64,000 bases of DNA from Rhizobium sp. BK313 (GTDB lineage Bacteria; Pseudomonadota; Alphaproteobacteria; Rhizobiales; Rhizobiaceae). The first letter of the stretch is position 1, and every line of letters begins with the position of its first letter. The translations under genes were made by a program, and so were the position numbers. Positions 8,645-15,597 of the stretch are shown piece after piece. Under the pieces are notes generated by a model. It saw nothing but the letters and a program-made list of their open reading frames with translations, searched no databases and had not been told where the DNA came from. The stretch spans positions 2,356,001-2,420,000 of the forward strand of contig NZ_JACHZQ010000001.1 in assembly GCF_014193655.1 (NCBI RefSeq). The letters run 5' to 3'.

Positions 8645-8684
8645 GGTGACCCGCGGCAAGCTCCGTTTCCTGCCGAGTGTCACC
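8645..8684. repeat. Imperfect palindrome, probable REP-like unit
   Basis: GGTGACCCGCGGCAAG pairs with CTGCCGAGTGTCACC across a short centre; the outer GGTGAC/GTCACC arms are perfect. It lies in the convergent gap between the HerA-like and VOC genes. Confidence 0.45.
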
Positions 8685-8727
8685 TCCCCATCCACCGCTT
8701 TCCGGCAACCTTCCTTGAGGAAAGTTG

Positions 8728-9504
8728 CTATTTCACCGGCGCAACCAGCGAGAAGAACGCGCCTTGTGGGTCGGTGCACTGGACGATCCAGCTACCGCCG
8801 GGGACTTCCATCGGGCCGTTGACGATCTTGCCTCCGGCTTCGTTGACGCGGCCGATGGCGGCATCGATTGCGGGGACATTGAAGTAGAAGTTCCAGGCCG
8901 CCATCGGCATTTCCGCCGGCTTGGTCATGATACCGCCGAAGTCGCGGTCGCCGATCTTGAAGATCTTGTAGGTGCCCATCGGCCCCATGTCGAAATCCGA
9001 ACTCGATTCCCAGCCGAACATGTCGCAGTAGAAATCAAACGCTTTCGGCCCGTCATTGGAATAGAGCTCATGCCAGCCGATATAGCCGGGAGCGTTGGGC
9101 TCCGCCGGTTCCCAGTCTTGGCCGGGCAGCGGCGTGAAAATGCAGAAGGCGGCGCCATAGGGATCGGCCACGACCGCGAAGCGGCCAACACTCGGAATGT
9201 CCCCCGGCTCGCGATAAACCTTGCCGCCTTTTGCGGCGATCGTCTTGGCCGCCTCATCGACATTGGGCACGCTGATATAGCCGGTCCAGCAGGGCGGCGT
9301 GCCCATGGCCTTGGCTTCTTCCGGCAGGATCATCATCCCGGCGATCGGGCCTGCGCCGGCGCTGAACAGAGTATAGGCCATTTCAATTTCCGGCATGCCG
9401 GCATCCTTGGCGTCCCAGCCGACAACCTTGCCGTAGAAGGCCTCTCCCGCGGCCATGTCGGTGGTCATGAGTTCGTACCAGACAAAATATCCCTTCGCAG
9501 CCAT
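8728..9504 (-). CDS. VOC family protein (two glyoxalase-like domains)
   Basis: 258 residues made of two tandem vicinal-oxygen-chelate domains, about 5-120 and 135-255. Each opens with a pattern like (F/W)YELMTTD or GWHELYSND and contains a 'FY..(L/V)FGW' helix. It resembles the antigen Cfp30B/glyoxalase-like group that NCBI lists as 'VOC family protein'. Enzymatic activity is unknown. It sits 11 nt downstream of the DUF1579 gene on the same strand, so the two are probably cotranscribed. Confidence 0.88.
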   Translation of the reverse strand: MAAKGYFVWYELMTTDMAAGEAFYGKVVGWDAKDAGMPEIEMAYTLFSAGAGPIAGMMILPEEAKAMGTPPCWTGYISVPNVDEAAKTIAAKGGKVYREPGDIPSVGRFAVVADPYGAAFCIFTPLPGQDWEPAEPNAPGYIGWHELYSNDGPKAFDFYCDMFGWESSSDFDMGPMGTYKIFKIGDRDFGGIMTKPAEMPMAAWNFYFNVPAIDAAIGRVNEAGGKIVNGPMEVPGGSWIVQCTDPQGAFFSLVAPVK

Positions 9505-9515
9505 TGTAGCTCTCC

Positions 9516-9989
9516 CTATTGCTTGCGGCGGTAATTGGCGATCATGAATTCCTTCCAGCTCCCGTCCGGTTGGCGGACGCTGGAGGTAAAGGTGCGTTCA
9601 TTGTCGTTGATAAATGTGATGGCTTCACGATAGCTGGCCGACTGGCCTTCGTGTTCAAAATCCGGCCCTGACGTGTCGAGCAGCAGCGTGCGGCCGGTGT
9701 GGTCGAGAGCGCCTTCGTAAACCCACATGTGGTTCATCATGCTGCCGACCCAGGTGCCAGTGTATTTGCGCTTATCCGGATCGTAGCCGAGCGTCAGCAG
9801 TGTAGCTGCGGCGCCCCCGCCGGGCATCGTGCCCTCACCTTCGCATAGAAACCAACGGCCATGCAGCGAGCGGACGGTCTCCGTCCAGGTGCCATGATCA
9901 ATCTTGCCGTCAGGATCGGCGGCATCGACCTCCCATGTGCCGATCAGCTTCTGCAGAAATGCGTGTTCTTCCGTCAGTTCTGCCTTCAT
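9516..9989 (-). CDS. DUF1579 domain-containing protein
   Basis: 157 residues. FLQKLIGTWEVDAADPDG near the start and GYDPDKRKYTGTWVGSMMNHMWVYEG in the middle (given here in parts: GYDPDKRKYTGTW, then VGSMMNHMW) fit DUF1579, a lipocalin-like fold of unknown role. I chose ATG 9989, preceded by AAGGAGGGACGC, a near-perfect SD, over an upstream ATG at 10067. It lies between the DUF899 and VOC genes on the same strand. The grouping suggests a detoxification or stress locus, but that is inference. Confidence 0.87.
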   Translation of the reverse strand: MKAELTEEHAFLQKLIGTWEVDAADPDGKIDHGTWTETVRSLHGRWFLCEGEGTMPGGGAAATLLTLGYDPDKRKYTGTWVGSMMNHMWVYEGALDHTGRTLLLDTSGPDFEHEGQSASYREAITFINDNERTFTSSVRQPDGSWKEFMIANYRRKQ

Positions 9990-10069
9990 CGCGTCCCTCC
10001 TTTGCGACTGGCCGAGCCCTATGCCCCGTAGTGCTCTAAACACGGCACTTCGGGTCTTTGTTCCCACGC

Positions 10070-10095
10070 GACCTTCAGGGGAAGGTCACGTGACC
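10070..10095. terminator. Hairpin and overlapping 12-bp palindrome after the DUF899 gene
   Basis: GACCTT-CAGGGG-AAGGTC overlaps the perfect palindrome GGTCACGTGACC (10084-10095). It is downstream of the DUF899 stop and upstream of the DUF1579 start. It may end or attenuate read-through, or be an operator for the DUF1579-VOC pair. No U-run is present. Confidence 0.4.
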
Positions 10096-10108
10096 TGGGC
10101 TCCCATCG

Positions 10109-10834
10109 TTAGTGACAGGAGGACTGCGCTTTCGGGGCTTCGTCATATTCGTCGTGGCGACGAACGAAATCCATGGTGCTATCTTCGTTGCGACCCTTCG
10201 GCGCATTGTCGAGGATCATCAGCGTGCCGATCATCTCCTCGCCGCCGCGGGCATAGCTGGAATAGGTGTGAAAGATATTGCCGGCTTCATCCTTGTAGAA
10301 GGCGCTGAGGCCGGGGAGCTCGTCATGGCCGTCTTTGGCATCCATGGCTCTGAAATTATAGAACACCTTTTCGCCGGCAAGCTGCTCCTCGGTGAAGGAG
10401 ACATGATAGTCGAAATTGAAATCGTTGGAGAAAGACGACACCCACGGGAACTTCCAGCCCATGCGTTTCTTGTAGGCCTCTATCTTCTCCATCGGCGCGC
10501 GGGCCACGGCAACCAGGGTGACATCGTGGTGGTTAAGATGTGGCAGGGTGCCATCGAAATGATCGGCGAGGAACGAGCAGCCGGGACATCCGGCTTCCCA
10601 TTTCGGACCGAGCATGAAGTGATAGACGATGAGCTGACTGCGGCCGTCGAAGAGATCGGCAAGCGATTTCTTTCCCGTGGGCGTATCGAAAACATAATCC
10701 TTGTCAATCTTGACCCAGGGAAGCGCCAAGCGCTCGGCATTGATACGGTCACGCAAACGCGTCGCTTCTTTCTCCTTGGCGAGCAGTTCGCGGCGGGCCT
10801 CCAGCCACACCTCGCGTGAAACGATCTGGTTCAT
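10109..10834 (-). CDS. DUF899 family thioredoxin-like protein
   Basis: 241 residues. DUF899 proteins have a thioredoxin-like fold. Visible are the N-terminal EVWLEARRELLAKEKEATRLRD helix (in two parts: EVWLEARRELLAKEKE, ATRLRD), PWVKIDKDYVF near 37, and the core YHFMLGPKWEAGCPGCSF near 70-87 with a CPGC pair. HVSFTEEQ and SYARGGEEM appear later. Function is unknown; a redox or antibiotic-monooxygenase-linked role is often supposed. ATG 10834 follows GGAGGAGGGCGCGGACA, so I prefer it to ATG 10879. The gene is divergent from a MarR regulator 72 nt away, which probably controls it. Confidence 0.9.
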   Translation of the reverse strand: MNQIVSREVWLEARRELLAKEKEATRLRDRINAERLALPWVKIDKDYVFDTPTGKKSLADLFDGRSQLIVYHFMLGPKWEAGCPGCSFLADHFDGTLPHLNHHDVTLVAVARAPMEKIEAYKKRMGWKFPWVSSFSNDFNFDYHVSFTEEQLAGEKVFYNFRAMDAKDGHDELPGLSAFYKDEAGNIFHTYSSYARGGEEMIGTLMILDNAPKGRNEDSTMDFVRRHDEYDEAPKAQSSCH

Positions 10835-10872
10835 TGTCCGCGCCCTCCTCCGGCGTCCACCTTTTACCAAAC

Positions 10873-10900
10873 TTGACAATTACATTGATATCAATATTAA
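10873..10900 (+). promoter_or_regulatory. Promoter and operator between DUF899 and marR genes
   Basis: TTGACA (10873-10878) is followed after 16 nt by TATTAA (10895-10900), a plausible plus-strand promoter for the MarR gene. The spacer contains the perfect 12-bp palindrome ATTGATATCAAT (10884-10895), a typical position for a MarR operator repressing both divergent genes. With this promoter the marR mRNA would be nearly leaderless. Confidence 0.55.
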
Positions 10901-10906
10901 TAAATC

Positions 10907-11353
10907 ATGTCAAACGTGATTGAGATTCCTTTCGAGACAACACTACTGGTGCGCGATAGCTGCCTTTGCCTGCATGTGCAGCGCGCCGCTCGGGCCGTGG
11001 CACGCCGTTTCGACGAGGCGCTGAGGCCGCTCGGCCTCACCAACGGCCAGTTTTCCCTGATGATGTCCTTGAACAGGCCGGAGCCTGCGGCCATGGGGCC
11101 CGTCGCGACCCTGCTCGCAATAGACCAGACGACGCTGACTGCGGCCTTAAAGCCGCTGGAGCGGCGGGGCTGGGTGTCCATTCTCCCCAATCCGAAAGAC
11201 CGCCGTGCTCGGCTGCTCAGCCTGACGCCATCAGGCAAAGCTGTGCTTGCGGCCGCCGTGCCGATCTGGAAGGTGACGCATGCTGAGGTGGAAGCGCGAT
11301 TGCCCGACGGCAATGCAGAACGGTTGCGGCGGGATCTACTGGCGCTGTCTTAA
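10907..11353 (+). CDS. MarR family transcriptional regulator
   Basis: 148 residues. It is a winged-helix dimeric repressor. The helix-turn-helix region LLAIDQTTLTAALKPLERRGWV spans about 70-91 and is followed by the wing segment LPNPKDRRARLLSLTPSG (about 93-111), the classic MarR 'D-R-D-R..LT..G' pattern. It is divergent from the DUF899 gene with a palindromic operator candidate between them, so autoregulation plus control of the DUF899 group is the natural reading. The ligand is unknown. The gene ends 4 nt past the end of the RES toxin gene on the opposite strand (tail-to-tail overlap). Confidence 0.92.
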   Translation: MSNVIEIPFETTLLVRDSCLCLHVQRAARAVARRFDEALRPLGLTNGQFSLMMSLNRPEPAAMGPVATLLAIDQTTLTAALKPLERRGWVSILPNPKDRRARLLSLTPSGKAVLAAAVPIWKVTHAEVEARLPDGNAERLRRDLLALS

Positions 11354-12108
11354 GCACTATTTCGCATGCGGGGATCGGCGCCAAAATCGCTGCGCGCGAA
11401 ACCAATGCGGCTTTTCGGAAAATCGCAGAGCGCCTGCACGCCAGTTGGCGATAGCCGGATACGCCAGGTCTGACGCTCGACTGGTTCACGAGCGGCGAAG
11501 GCATGGGCTGTCAGAAGCGCAATATTCTTGCCGCCTTTGGGATCGCGGACAGACCTGTAGAGGATCGCTTGAATGCCCCCTGCCCGCGCTGTGTCAGCGA
11601 GCGACTGGCAAGCGTCATAGTTGACGGGATCGGCCCAGGCCTCGCGATCCCGATCCAATGGCGAACGAGCAAGATCGATCGCCTCTTTCGTCGTAATAGC
11701 GGCGGCGAAGGCGGTATATTCCGCAGCGTTGGCAGGCAACGGCGTCTCCGGAGAATCGCCAAAGAAAAGCAGCCTGTAAAAACTCATTTCGGCCAGCGCC
11801 GTTTCGACCTGTTCGGACGCGTAAAAGACGCCCAGGGTACGTCCTGCCCGTCTGAAGCGCGAACCGTATGGATAGATCGCTCCATAGCGGAAGGGAGTGG
11901 CCAATAGATAATCCAGGCCGGCGCATTCCGGCGGCAGCGCCGGTTTGCTCTCTTCCAGCAGATTTTCGAGGAGTGCCTGCTCCTCCAGCGAATCGACCAG
12001 TTTCAACGTAGAGACTTGATGTTGCGCCTCCACCAGCCGCCAATAGCGGCCGGAGATCGGCCGAGCCTCAGACGAGAGCGCGGCGGGCGTCCAGGTAGGC
12101 AAGGACAT
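11350..12108 (-). CDS. RES-domain toxin (NAD+ phosphorylase/glycohydrolase family)
   Basis: 252 residues. RES toxins of type II systems destroy NAD+, using a conserved Arg-Glu-Ser set. Here the candidates are GRYWRLV (Arg near 21-24), FRRAGRTLGVFYASEQVETALAE (in parts: FRRAGRTLGVFYASE, QVETALAE; Arg and Glu near 87-105), and RSVRDPKGGKNIA near 199 with its Ser. The length matches larger RES proteins. Its start lies 41 nt inside the upstream Xre/MbcA-like antitoxin gene, so translation is coupled. The toxin follows the antitoxin in the operon, the usual order. Confidence 0.85.
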   Translation of the reverse strand: MSLPTWTPAALSSEARPISGRYWRLVEAQHQVSTLKLVDSLEEQALLENLLEESKPALPPECAGLDYLLATPFRYGAIYPYGSRFRRAGRTLGVFYASEQVETALAEMSFYRLLFFGDSPETPLPANAAEYTAFAAAITTKEAIDLARSPLDRDREAWADPVNYDACQSLADTARAGGIQAILYRSVRDPKGGKNIALLTAHAFAAREPVERQTWRIRLSPTGVQALCDFPKSRIGFARSDFGADPRMRNSA

Positions 12109-12451
12109 CGGTCAATCCGGAAATGGAGGTGATCTTTTCAAGCGGCGTCGCGCCGAAGGCGAGGTTGACGTTGCGCAGCCATTGCCGCGCCACGGCCTCA
12201 TCGCCGCCGACAATCGCATCGAGCGAGCGGAACAGACGTACGAAGAGCACGGCGAGTTCAAATGATTTGCTGTGCCGCTCCAGGAGATGATCTTGCCGCT
12301 TCATGCGCGACACAGTCGCTTCCGAAACGCCGATCACGGCAGCGAGCACGCGCGCATTCAGCCCCAACCGCTCCGCTGCATTGACGACCGCCTTGGTGAT
12401 GACCAGAGCTTCACCGGGATTTGCATGACCTATCGCTTGGGCATTTGTCAT
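12068..12451 (-). CDS. Xre/MbcA/ParS-family antitoxin
   Basis: 127 residues. It is the antitoxin partner of the RES toxin. The N-terminal helix-turn-helix lies around LNARVLAAVIGVSEATVSRM (about 32-51). The C-terminal DUF2384-type domain has AVLFVRLFRSLDAIVGGD and NLAFGATPLEKI...GLTDVLAYLDA, the hallmark of Xre-like antitoxins that pair with RES proteins. I chose ATG 12451, with GAAAGGATG upstream, over ATG 12484. The gene overlaps the toxin start by 41 nt. Two TTTCT-n-AGAAA repeats just upstream are probable autoregulatory operators. Confidence 0.87.
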   Translation of the reverse strand: MTNAQAIGHANPGEALVITKAVVNAAERLGLNARVLAAVIGVSEATVSRMKRQDHLLERHSKSFELAVLFVRLFRSLDAIVGGDEAVARQWLRNVNLAFGATPLEKITSISGLTDVLAYLDARRALV

Positions 12452-12461
12452 GGCTACATCC

Positions 12462-12501
12462 TTTCTCAAGAAAATATATAGCAACTTTCTTGCAAAAGAA
12501 A
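12462..12501. promoter_or_regulatory. Paired TTTCT/AGAAA inverted repeats upstream of the antitoxin gene
   Basis: Two inverted repeats are present: TTTCTCAAGAAA (12462-12473, arms TTTCT/AGAAA) and TTTCTTGCAAAAGAAA (12486-12501, arms TTTCTT/AAGAAA). An AT-rich TATATA lies between them. They sit 11-50 nt upstream of the antitoxin ATG, the classic position for toxin-antitoxin autorepression. Confidence 0.6.
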
Positions 12502-12504
12502 AGA

Positions 12505-12540
12505 AGCGGCGCGCCGAAAAGCGTGCCGCTCCTTTTTAGA
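12505..12540 (-). terminator. Probable terminator after ohr
   Basis: On the minus strand, AGCGGCACGCT-TTTC-GGCGCGCCGCT folds into a GC-rich stem, followed by the T-rich TCTTTTCTTTTGC. It lies downstream of ohr and upstream of the antitoxin promoter, insulating the two units. Confidence 0.55.
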
Positions 12541-12583
12541 CCTAGTCTACTCCGTCAGTCCGGAGAGATGGGAAAGCCTATTC

Positions 12584-13006
12584 TCACGCAACCGTGACCG
12601 GCACTTCCGTCGAGGTGCGCATAGCATGGCTATACGGGCAGACAATGTGGGCGGCAGCAGCGAGCTTTTCAGCTTCGGCCTTGTCCATACCGGGAATGTG
12701 AACAGACAGAGACACTTCGATGCCGAAACCGCCGCCATCTGCGCGCGGACCGATGCCGACCGTTGCGGTCACCTTGGCGTCTTCCGGAATCTTGACCTTC
12801 TGCTGACCTGCAACAAATTTCAAAGCGCCGAGGAAGCAGGCGGAATAGCCGGCAGCGAAGAGCTGCTCGGGATTGGTGCCGGTGGCGCCGTCGCCGCCGA
12901 GTTCCTTCGGAACAGTCAGGGTGACGTCGAGAACGCCGTTTTCGGATACGGCGTGGCCTGCACGGCCGCCAGTCGCAGAAGCCTTGGTTGTGTAGAGGAT
13001 AGGCAT
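12584..13006 (-). CDS. ohr: Organic hydroperoxide reductase Ohr
   Basis: 140 residues, the exact usual length. Ohr reduces organic and lipid hydroperoxides with a reactive cysteine pair and lipoyl-dependent recycling. The two family cysteines are in GYSACFLGAL near 60 and HIVCPYSHA near 124. TNPEQLFAAGYSAC is the Ohr/OsmC signature. ATG 13006 has AAAGGAGATCTGAC before it, so the longer frame to 13249 is rejected. It is divergent from the ohrR regulator, as in other rhizobia, and would be induced by organic peroxides through oxidation of OhrR. Confidence 0.96.
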   Translation of the reverse strand: MPILYTTKASATGGRAGHAVSENGVLDVTLTVPKELGGDGATGTNPEQLFAAGYSACFLGALKFVAGQQKVKIPEDAKVTATVGIGPRADGGGFGIEVSLSVHIPGMDKAEAEKLAAAAHIVCPYSHAMRTSTEVPVTVA

Positions 13007-13033
13007 GTCAGATCTCCTTTGCGGGTTGGATGA

Positions 13034-13075
13034 AGATTGTATATAGCACGATTTAATAGCGCGCAACATATTTTT
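13034..13075. promoter_or_regulatory. Likely ohr promoter/OhrR binding region
   Basis: Just upstream of ohr lies ATTGTATATAGCACG followed by ATTTAATAGCGCGCAA, with TAGC(A/G)CG repeated 15 nt apart in the same orientation. AT-rich and dyad-like sequence in this position is where OhrR sites occur in related bacteria. I cannot define an exact box. Confidence 0.35.
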
Positions 13076-13119
13076 GCGATTTGATTTTGAAAAGTGAACC
13101 TGTGACAATGAGACCACGT

Positions 13120-13163
13120 GCATAACCCCGAAAATCGGTATCGATTTTTGGAAAGGTTTATGC
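13120..13163. repeat. Rhizobiales interspersed palindromic repeat
   Basis: A 44-bp palindrome: GCATAA at one end, TTATGC at the other, and inside CCGAAAATCG-GTAT-CGATTTTTGG. The motif GCATrAyCCCGAAAAtCG...CGrTTTTsGGAAAgg is a palindromic unit scattered through Rhizobium and relatives. A degenerate second copy is at 34411-34448. It lies between ohr and ohrR. Confidence 0.7.
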
Positions 13164-13190
13164 GCCAACAAAAAAGTTGCTGCGTCCTTT

Positions 13191-13210
13191 GCGTGTCGGA
13201 ACCGACACGC
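13191..13210 (+). promoter_or_regulatory. Perfect hairpin/palindrome in the ohrR leader
   Basis: GCGTGTCGG-AA-CCGACACGC, with 9-bp perfect arms, ends 28 nt before the ohrR ATG. It is either an operator or a stable RNA hairpin next to the ribosome binding site. There is no U-run, so it is not a terminator. Confidence 0.5.
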
Positions 13211-13238
13211 GGCGCAGGAAGAAAGTGGCGGAGCAGCG

Positions 13239-13700
13239 ATGACGGACAAGGTGCAGGAGCGGGCAATACCCGATGAAGAAAAGCGGCTGGAACGACAGCT
13301 TTGTTTTGCCGTCTACGCGACCGCACATGCCTTCAATCGCGCTTACAAGCCGATCCTCGACCGTGTCGGCCTGACCTATCCACAATATCTGGTAATGCTG
13401 GTGCTCTGGGAAAAAGGCTGCATGCCGGTCAAGACTATCGGCGAGCAGCTCGACCTCGATTCGGGCACGCTTTCACCGCTGTTGAAGCGTCTCGAGCAGG
13501 CAGGCCTGATTGGCCGCATGCGCGACCCGAAGGACGAGCGGCAGGTGATCGTTTCATTGACGGAAAAGGGAACCGGCATGAAATGCCAGGTCAATATGAT
13601 CATGGCCGCCATCGGCGAAGCCGTCGGCTGCGATATGGATGAAATGGCCAGCCTGCGCGACCGGCTGCAACGGCTTAGAGCGAATTTAACGGCCGAATGA
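13239..13700 (+). CDS. ohrR: OhrR, MarR-family organic peroxide sensor
   Basis: 153 residues. OhrR represses ohr until its sensing cysteine is oxidised by an organic hydroperoxide. The sensing Cys22 is in QLCFAVYA, with the tyrosines that surround it (HAFNRAYKP; GLTYPQYLVML). Further cysteines at about 113 and 131 (MKCQV, VGCDM) fit the 2-Cys subtype that forms intersubunit disulfides. The winged helix spans about 60-105, with the wing MRDPKDERQVIVSLTEKG. It is divergent from ohr. A perfect hairpin lies in its leader and a bidirectional terminator overlaps its stop. Confidence 0.94.
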   Translation: MTDKVQERAIPDEEKRLERQLCFAVYATAHAFNRAYKPILDRVGLTYPQYLVMLVLWEKGCMPVKTIGEQLDLDSGTLSPLLKRLEQAGLIGRMRDPKDERQVIVSLTEKGTGMKCQVNMIMAAIGEAVGCDMDEMASLRDRLQRLRANLTAE

Positions 13701-13713
13701 GAGCCGTTAAATT
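13683..13713. terminator. Bidirectional terminator between ohrR and an L,D-transpeptidase gene
   Basis: AATTTAACGGC and GCCGTTAAATT form perfect 11-bp arms around a 9-nt loop that contains the ohrR stop codon. The A/T ends act as short U-runs in both directions, fitting the convergent genes. Confidence 0.75.
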
Positions 13714-13739
13714 GCCCTGATTGAAAACAGGTCCAAAAC

Positions 13740-14477
13740 TTACGACTGCGTCACCAAAATCGGCGCGCGTTCCGGCACGCGATCATAGAGATCGATGACG
13801 TCCTGATTCAGGAGGCGGACGCAGCCGGAGGAAACGGCCTTGCCAATGGAGCGCCAATCGGGATTACCGTGCAGACGGTAAAGCGAATCCTGCTTATCCT
13901 CGAAAATATAAAGGGCCCGCGCGCCGAGCGGATTCTTCAGGCCGGGCTCCATGCCGCCGTTGGCGATGGAATATTTGACGAGTTCCGGCTGGCGGGCGAC
14001 CATTTCATCCGGGGGGTTCCAACGCGGCCATTTCTTGCGCCACTGGATGACACCGCGGCCCTGCCAGGCAAAGCCTTCGCGACCGACGCCGATGCCATAG
14101 CGCATCGCGGTGCCGCCTGGCTCGGTAACATAGAGGAAGCGCTCGCGCGTATTGACGACGACGGTGCCTGGTGCCTCGCCGGTCGGGTCGACGACACGCT
14201 GCCGATAATATTTCGGATCGATCTGCTCATAGGGTATCGGCGGAAGATGAAAGCCGCCATCATCCATAGCCGCATAGATCACCGCCGGGTCCGGCTGCTC
14301 GCCGTCATAGCTGGCAAGCCCACCACCGAAGGGGTGATAAATGGAACCGCTATACTGCACAGGGCTGACGATCGGGCGACTTTCGACCGTGGAAGCGCAG
14401 CCGGCGAGCGTCGAAACGGCGCCGATGCCCGCAAGGGCGAGGAAGTTTCGTCGGGAAAGGGAAGAAGGCAGGCTCAT
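13740..14477 (-). CDS. L,D-transpeptidase (YkuD) lipoprotein, copy 1
   Basis: 245 residues. It should cross-link peptidoglycan by 3-3 bonds or attach proteins to it in the periplasm. The N-terminus has SRRNFLALAG, a twin-arginine-like motif, then a lipobox LAGC near residue 27. The YkuD catalytic block is HGNPDWRSIGKAVSSGCVRLLNQD near 200-223 (His and Cys active site; HGNPDWRSIG, SSGCVRLLNQD). ATG 14477 is preferred to 14519 because it gives the proper signal. It is the second gene of a tandem pair of paralogues on the minus strand, 158 nt after copy 2. Confidence 0.92.
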   Translation of the reverse strand: MSLPSSLSRRNFLALAGIGAVSTLAGCASTVESRPIVSPVQYSGSIYHPFGGGLASYDGEQPDPAVIYAAMDDGGFHLPPIPYEQIDPKYYRQRVVDPTGEAPGTVVVNTRERFLYVTEPGGTAMRYGIGVGREGFAWQGRGVIQWRKKWPRWNPPDEMVARQPELVKYSIANGGMEPGLKNPLGARALYIFEDKQDSLYRLHGNPDWRSIGKAVSSGCVRLLNQDVIDLYDRVPERAPILVTQS

Positions 14478-14635
14478 GTCGACAGCATCATTCCTGTTGG
14501 AAGGGAAGCGGGAACCCAAAACAATCCGATTCGGCTCCCGGCGAGATTCGCAGAGACTGGAATAAAACTAAAGAGCGCAGCCGGCCCCCGCTATCGCACT
14601 TATGCAACATCACGAAAATTTGTTGCAATCTGCCG

Positions 14636-15442
14636 TTACAACACCACCACTTCCGTCTTTGCAGGCACACGATTGTAAAGATCGATCACATCCTGGTTCA
14701 GCATACGTACGCAACCGGATGACGCTTCCTTGCCGATCGACTGCCAATCGGGCGTGCCGTGAATGCGATAGAGTGTATCCTTGCCGTTCTGAAAAATATA
14801 GAGAGCACGGGCGCCGAGCGGATTGGTCGGCCCCGGATTCATGCCTCCGCGTTCGGCCGATACCTGCTTGATCTCCGGTTCGCGAACCACCATTTCGGCC
14901 GGCGGCGTCCAGCGCGGCCATTTCTGCTTCGACTGTATGACGCCCCTCCCATGCCAGGCATAACCGGCCGCCCCAAGGCCGACACCATAGCGCATCGCCC
15001 TGCCACCCGGCTCGACGAAATAGAGATAGTGGCTCCTCGTGTCGACGACGATCGTGCCGGGTCTTTCATTGGTCTGGTAGTCTACCTCCTGGCGCAGAAA
15101 GCGCTGGTCTATGCGCGTATAGGGGATGGCCGGCAGAGTGAAGTCGTCTTCGCTCCTCTGCGCATACATGGCCTGATGTACCGGATTGGACGTCGGCAGG
15201 CCATAGGTCTGATTGAATTGCGTGCGGAAGAGATCGCGCGCTTGCGGCACCGGCTGGACGGGCAGACGCTTTACCTTTTGCGGATCGATGCCTTCAGGTC
15301 GATAAAAGATAGGCGCAGTTTCCTGCGCAAACCGATCGGGATCGGTCGCCCCGGTATCGGGAATAATGCTGCAGGCGGACAGCATGGCAAAAGCAGCAAC
15401 GGCAAGCAGGCGACGGGAAACGGGCAGAAGATCGGCCATCAT
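14636..15442 (-). CDS. L,D-transpeptidase (YkuD) lipoprotein, copy 2
   Basis: 268 residues with ATG 15442 (15439 and 15478 are alternatives; none has a strong SD). SRRLLAVAAFAMLSAC provides a signal with lipobox LSAC near residue 24. The catalytic block HGTPDWQSIGKEASSGCVRMLNQD (His; then SSGCVRMLNQD) closely matches copy 1, and both share RGVIQ-(S/W)-(K)-KWPRW and PLGARALYIF, so they are paralogues by tandem duplication. Copy 2 has an extra 60-80 residues before the catalytic domain. Rhizobiales have many L,D-transpeptidases, in line with polar growth and 3-3 rich walls. Confidence 0.9.
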   Translation of the reverse strand: MMADLLPVSRRLLAVAAFAMLSACSIIPDTGATDPDRFAQETAPIFYRPEGIDPQKVKRLPVQPVPQARDLFRTQFNQTYGLPTSNPVHQAMYAQRSEDDFTLPAIPYTRIDQRFLRQEVDYQTNERPGTIVVDTRSHYLYFVEPGGRAMRYGVGLGAAGYAWHGRGVIQSKQKWPRWTPPAEMVVREPEIKQVSAERGGMNPGPTNPLGARALYIFQNGKDTLYRIHGTPDWQSIGKEASSGCVRMLNQDVIDLYNRVPAKTEVVVL

Positions 15443-15597
15443 CGGGAACCAGTTGGAATACGGATCGGTCAGCCACATGATGACCGGCGCGGCTGGCGCG
15501 AGGCTGGCGTCGGATGCGAAGATATTGCGCCAATAAGCCAAACTTCTGTTTTCCCTTGCCTTGGCTTGGGTTAGACCATTGGGGGACGGAGGATAGC

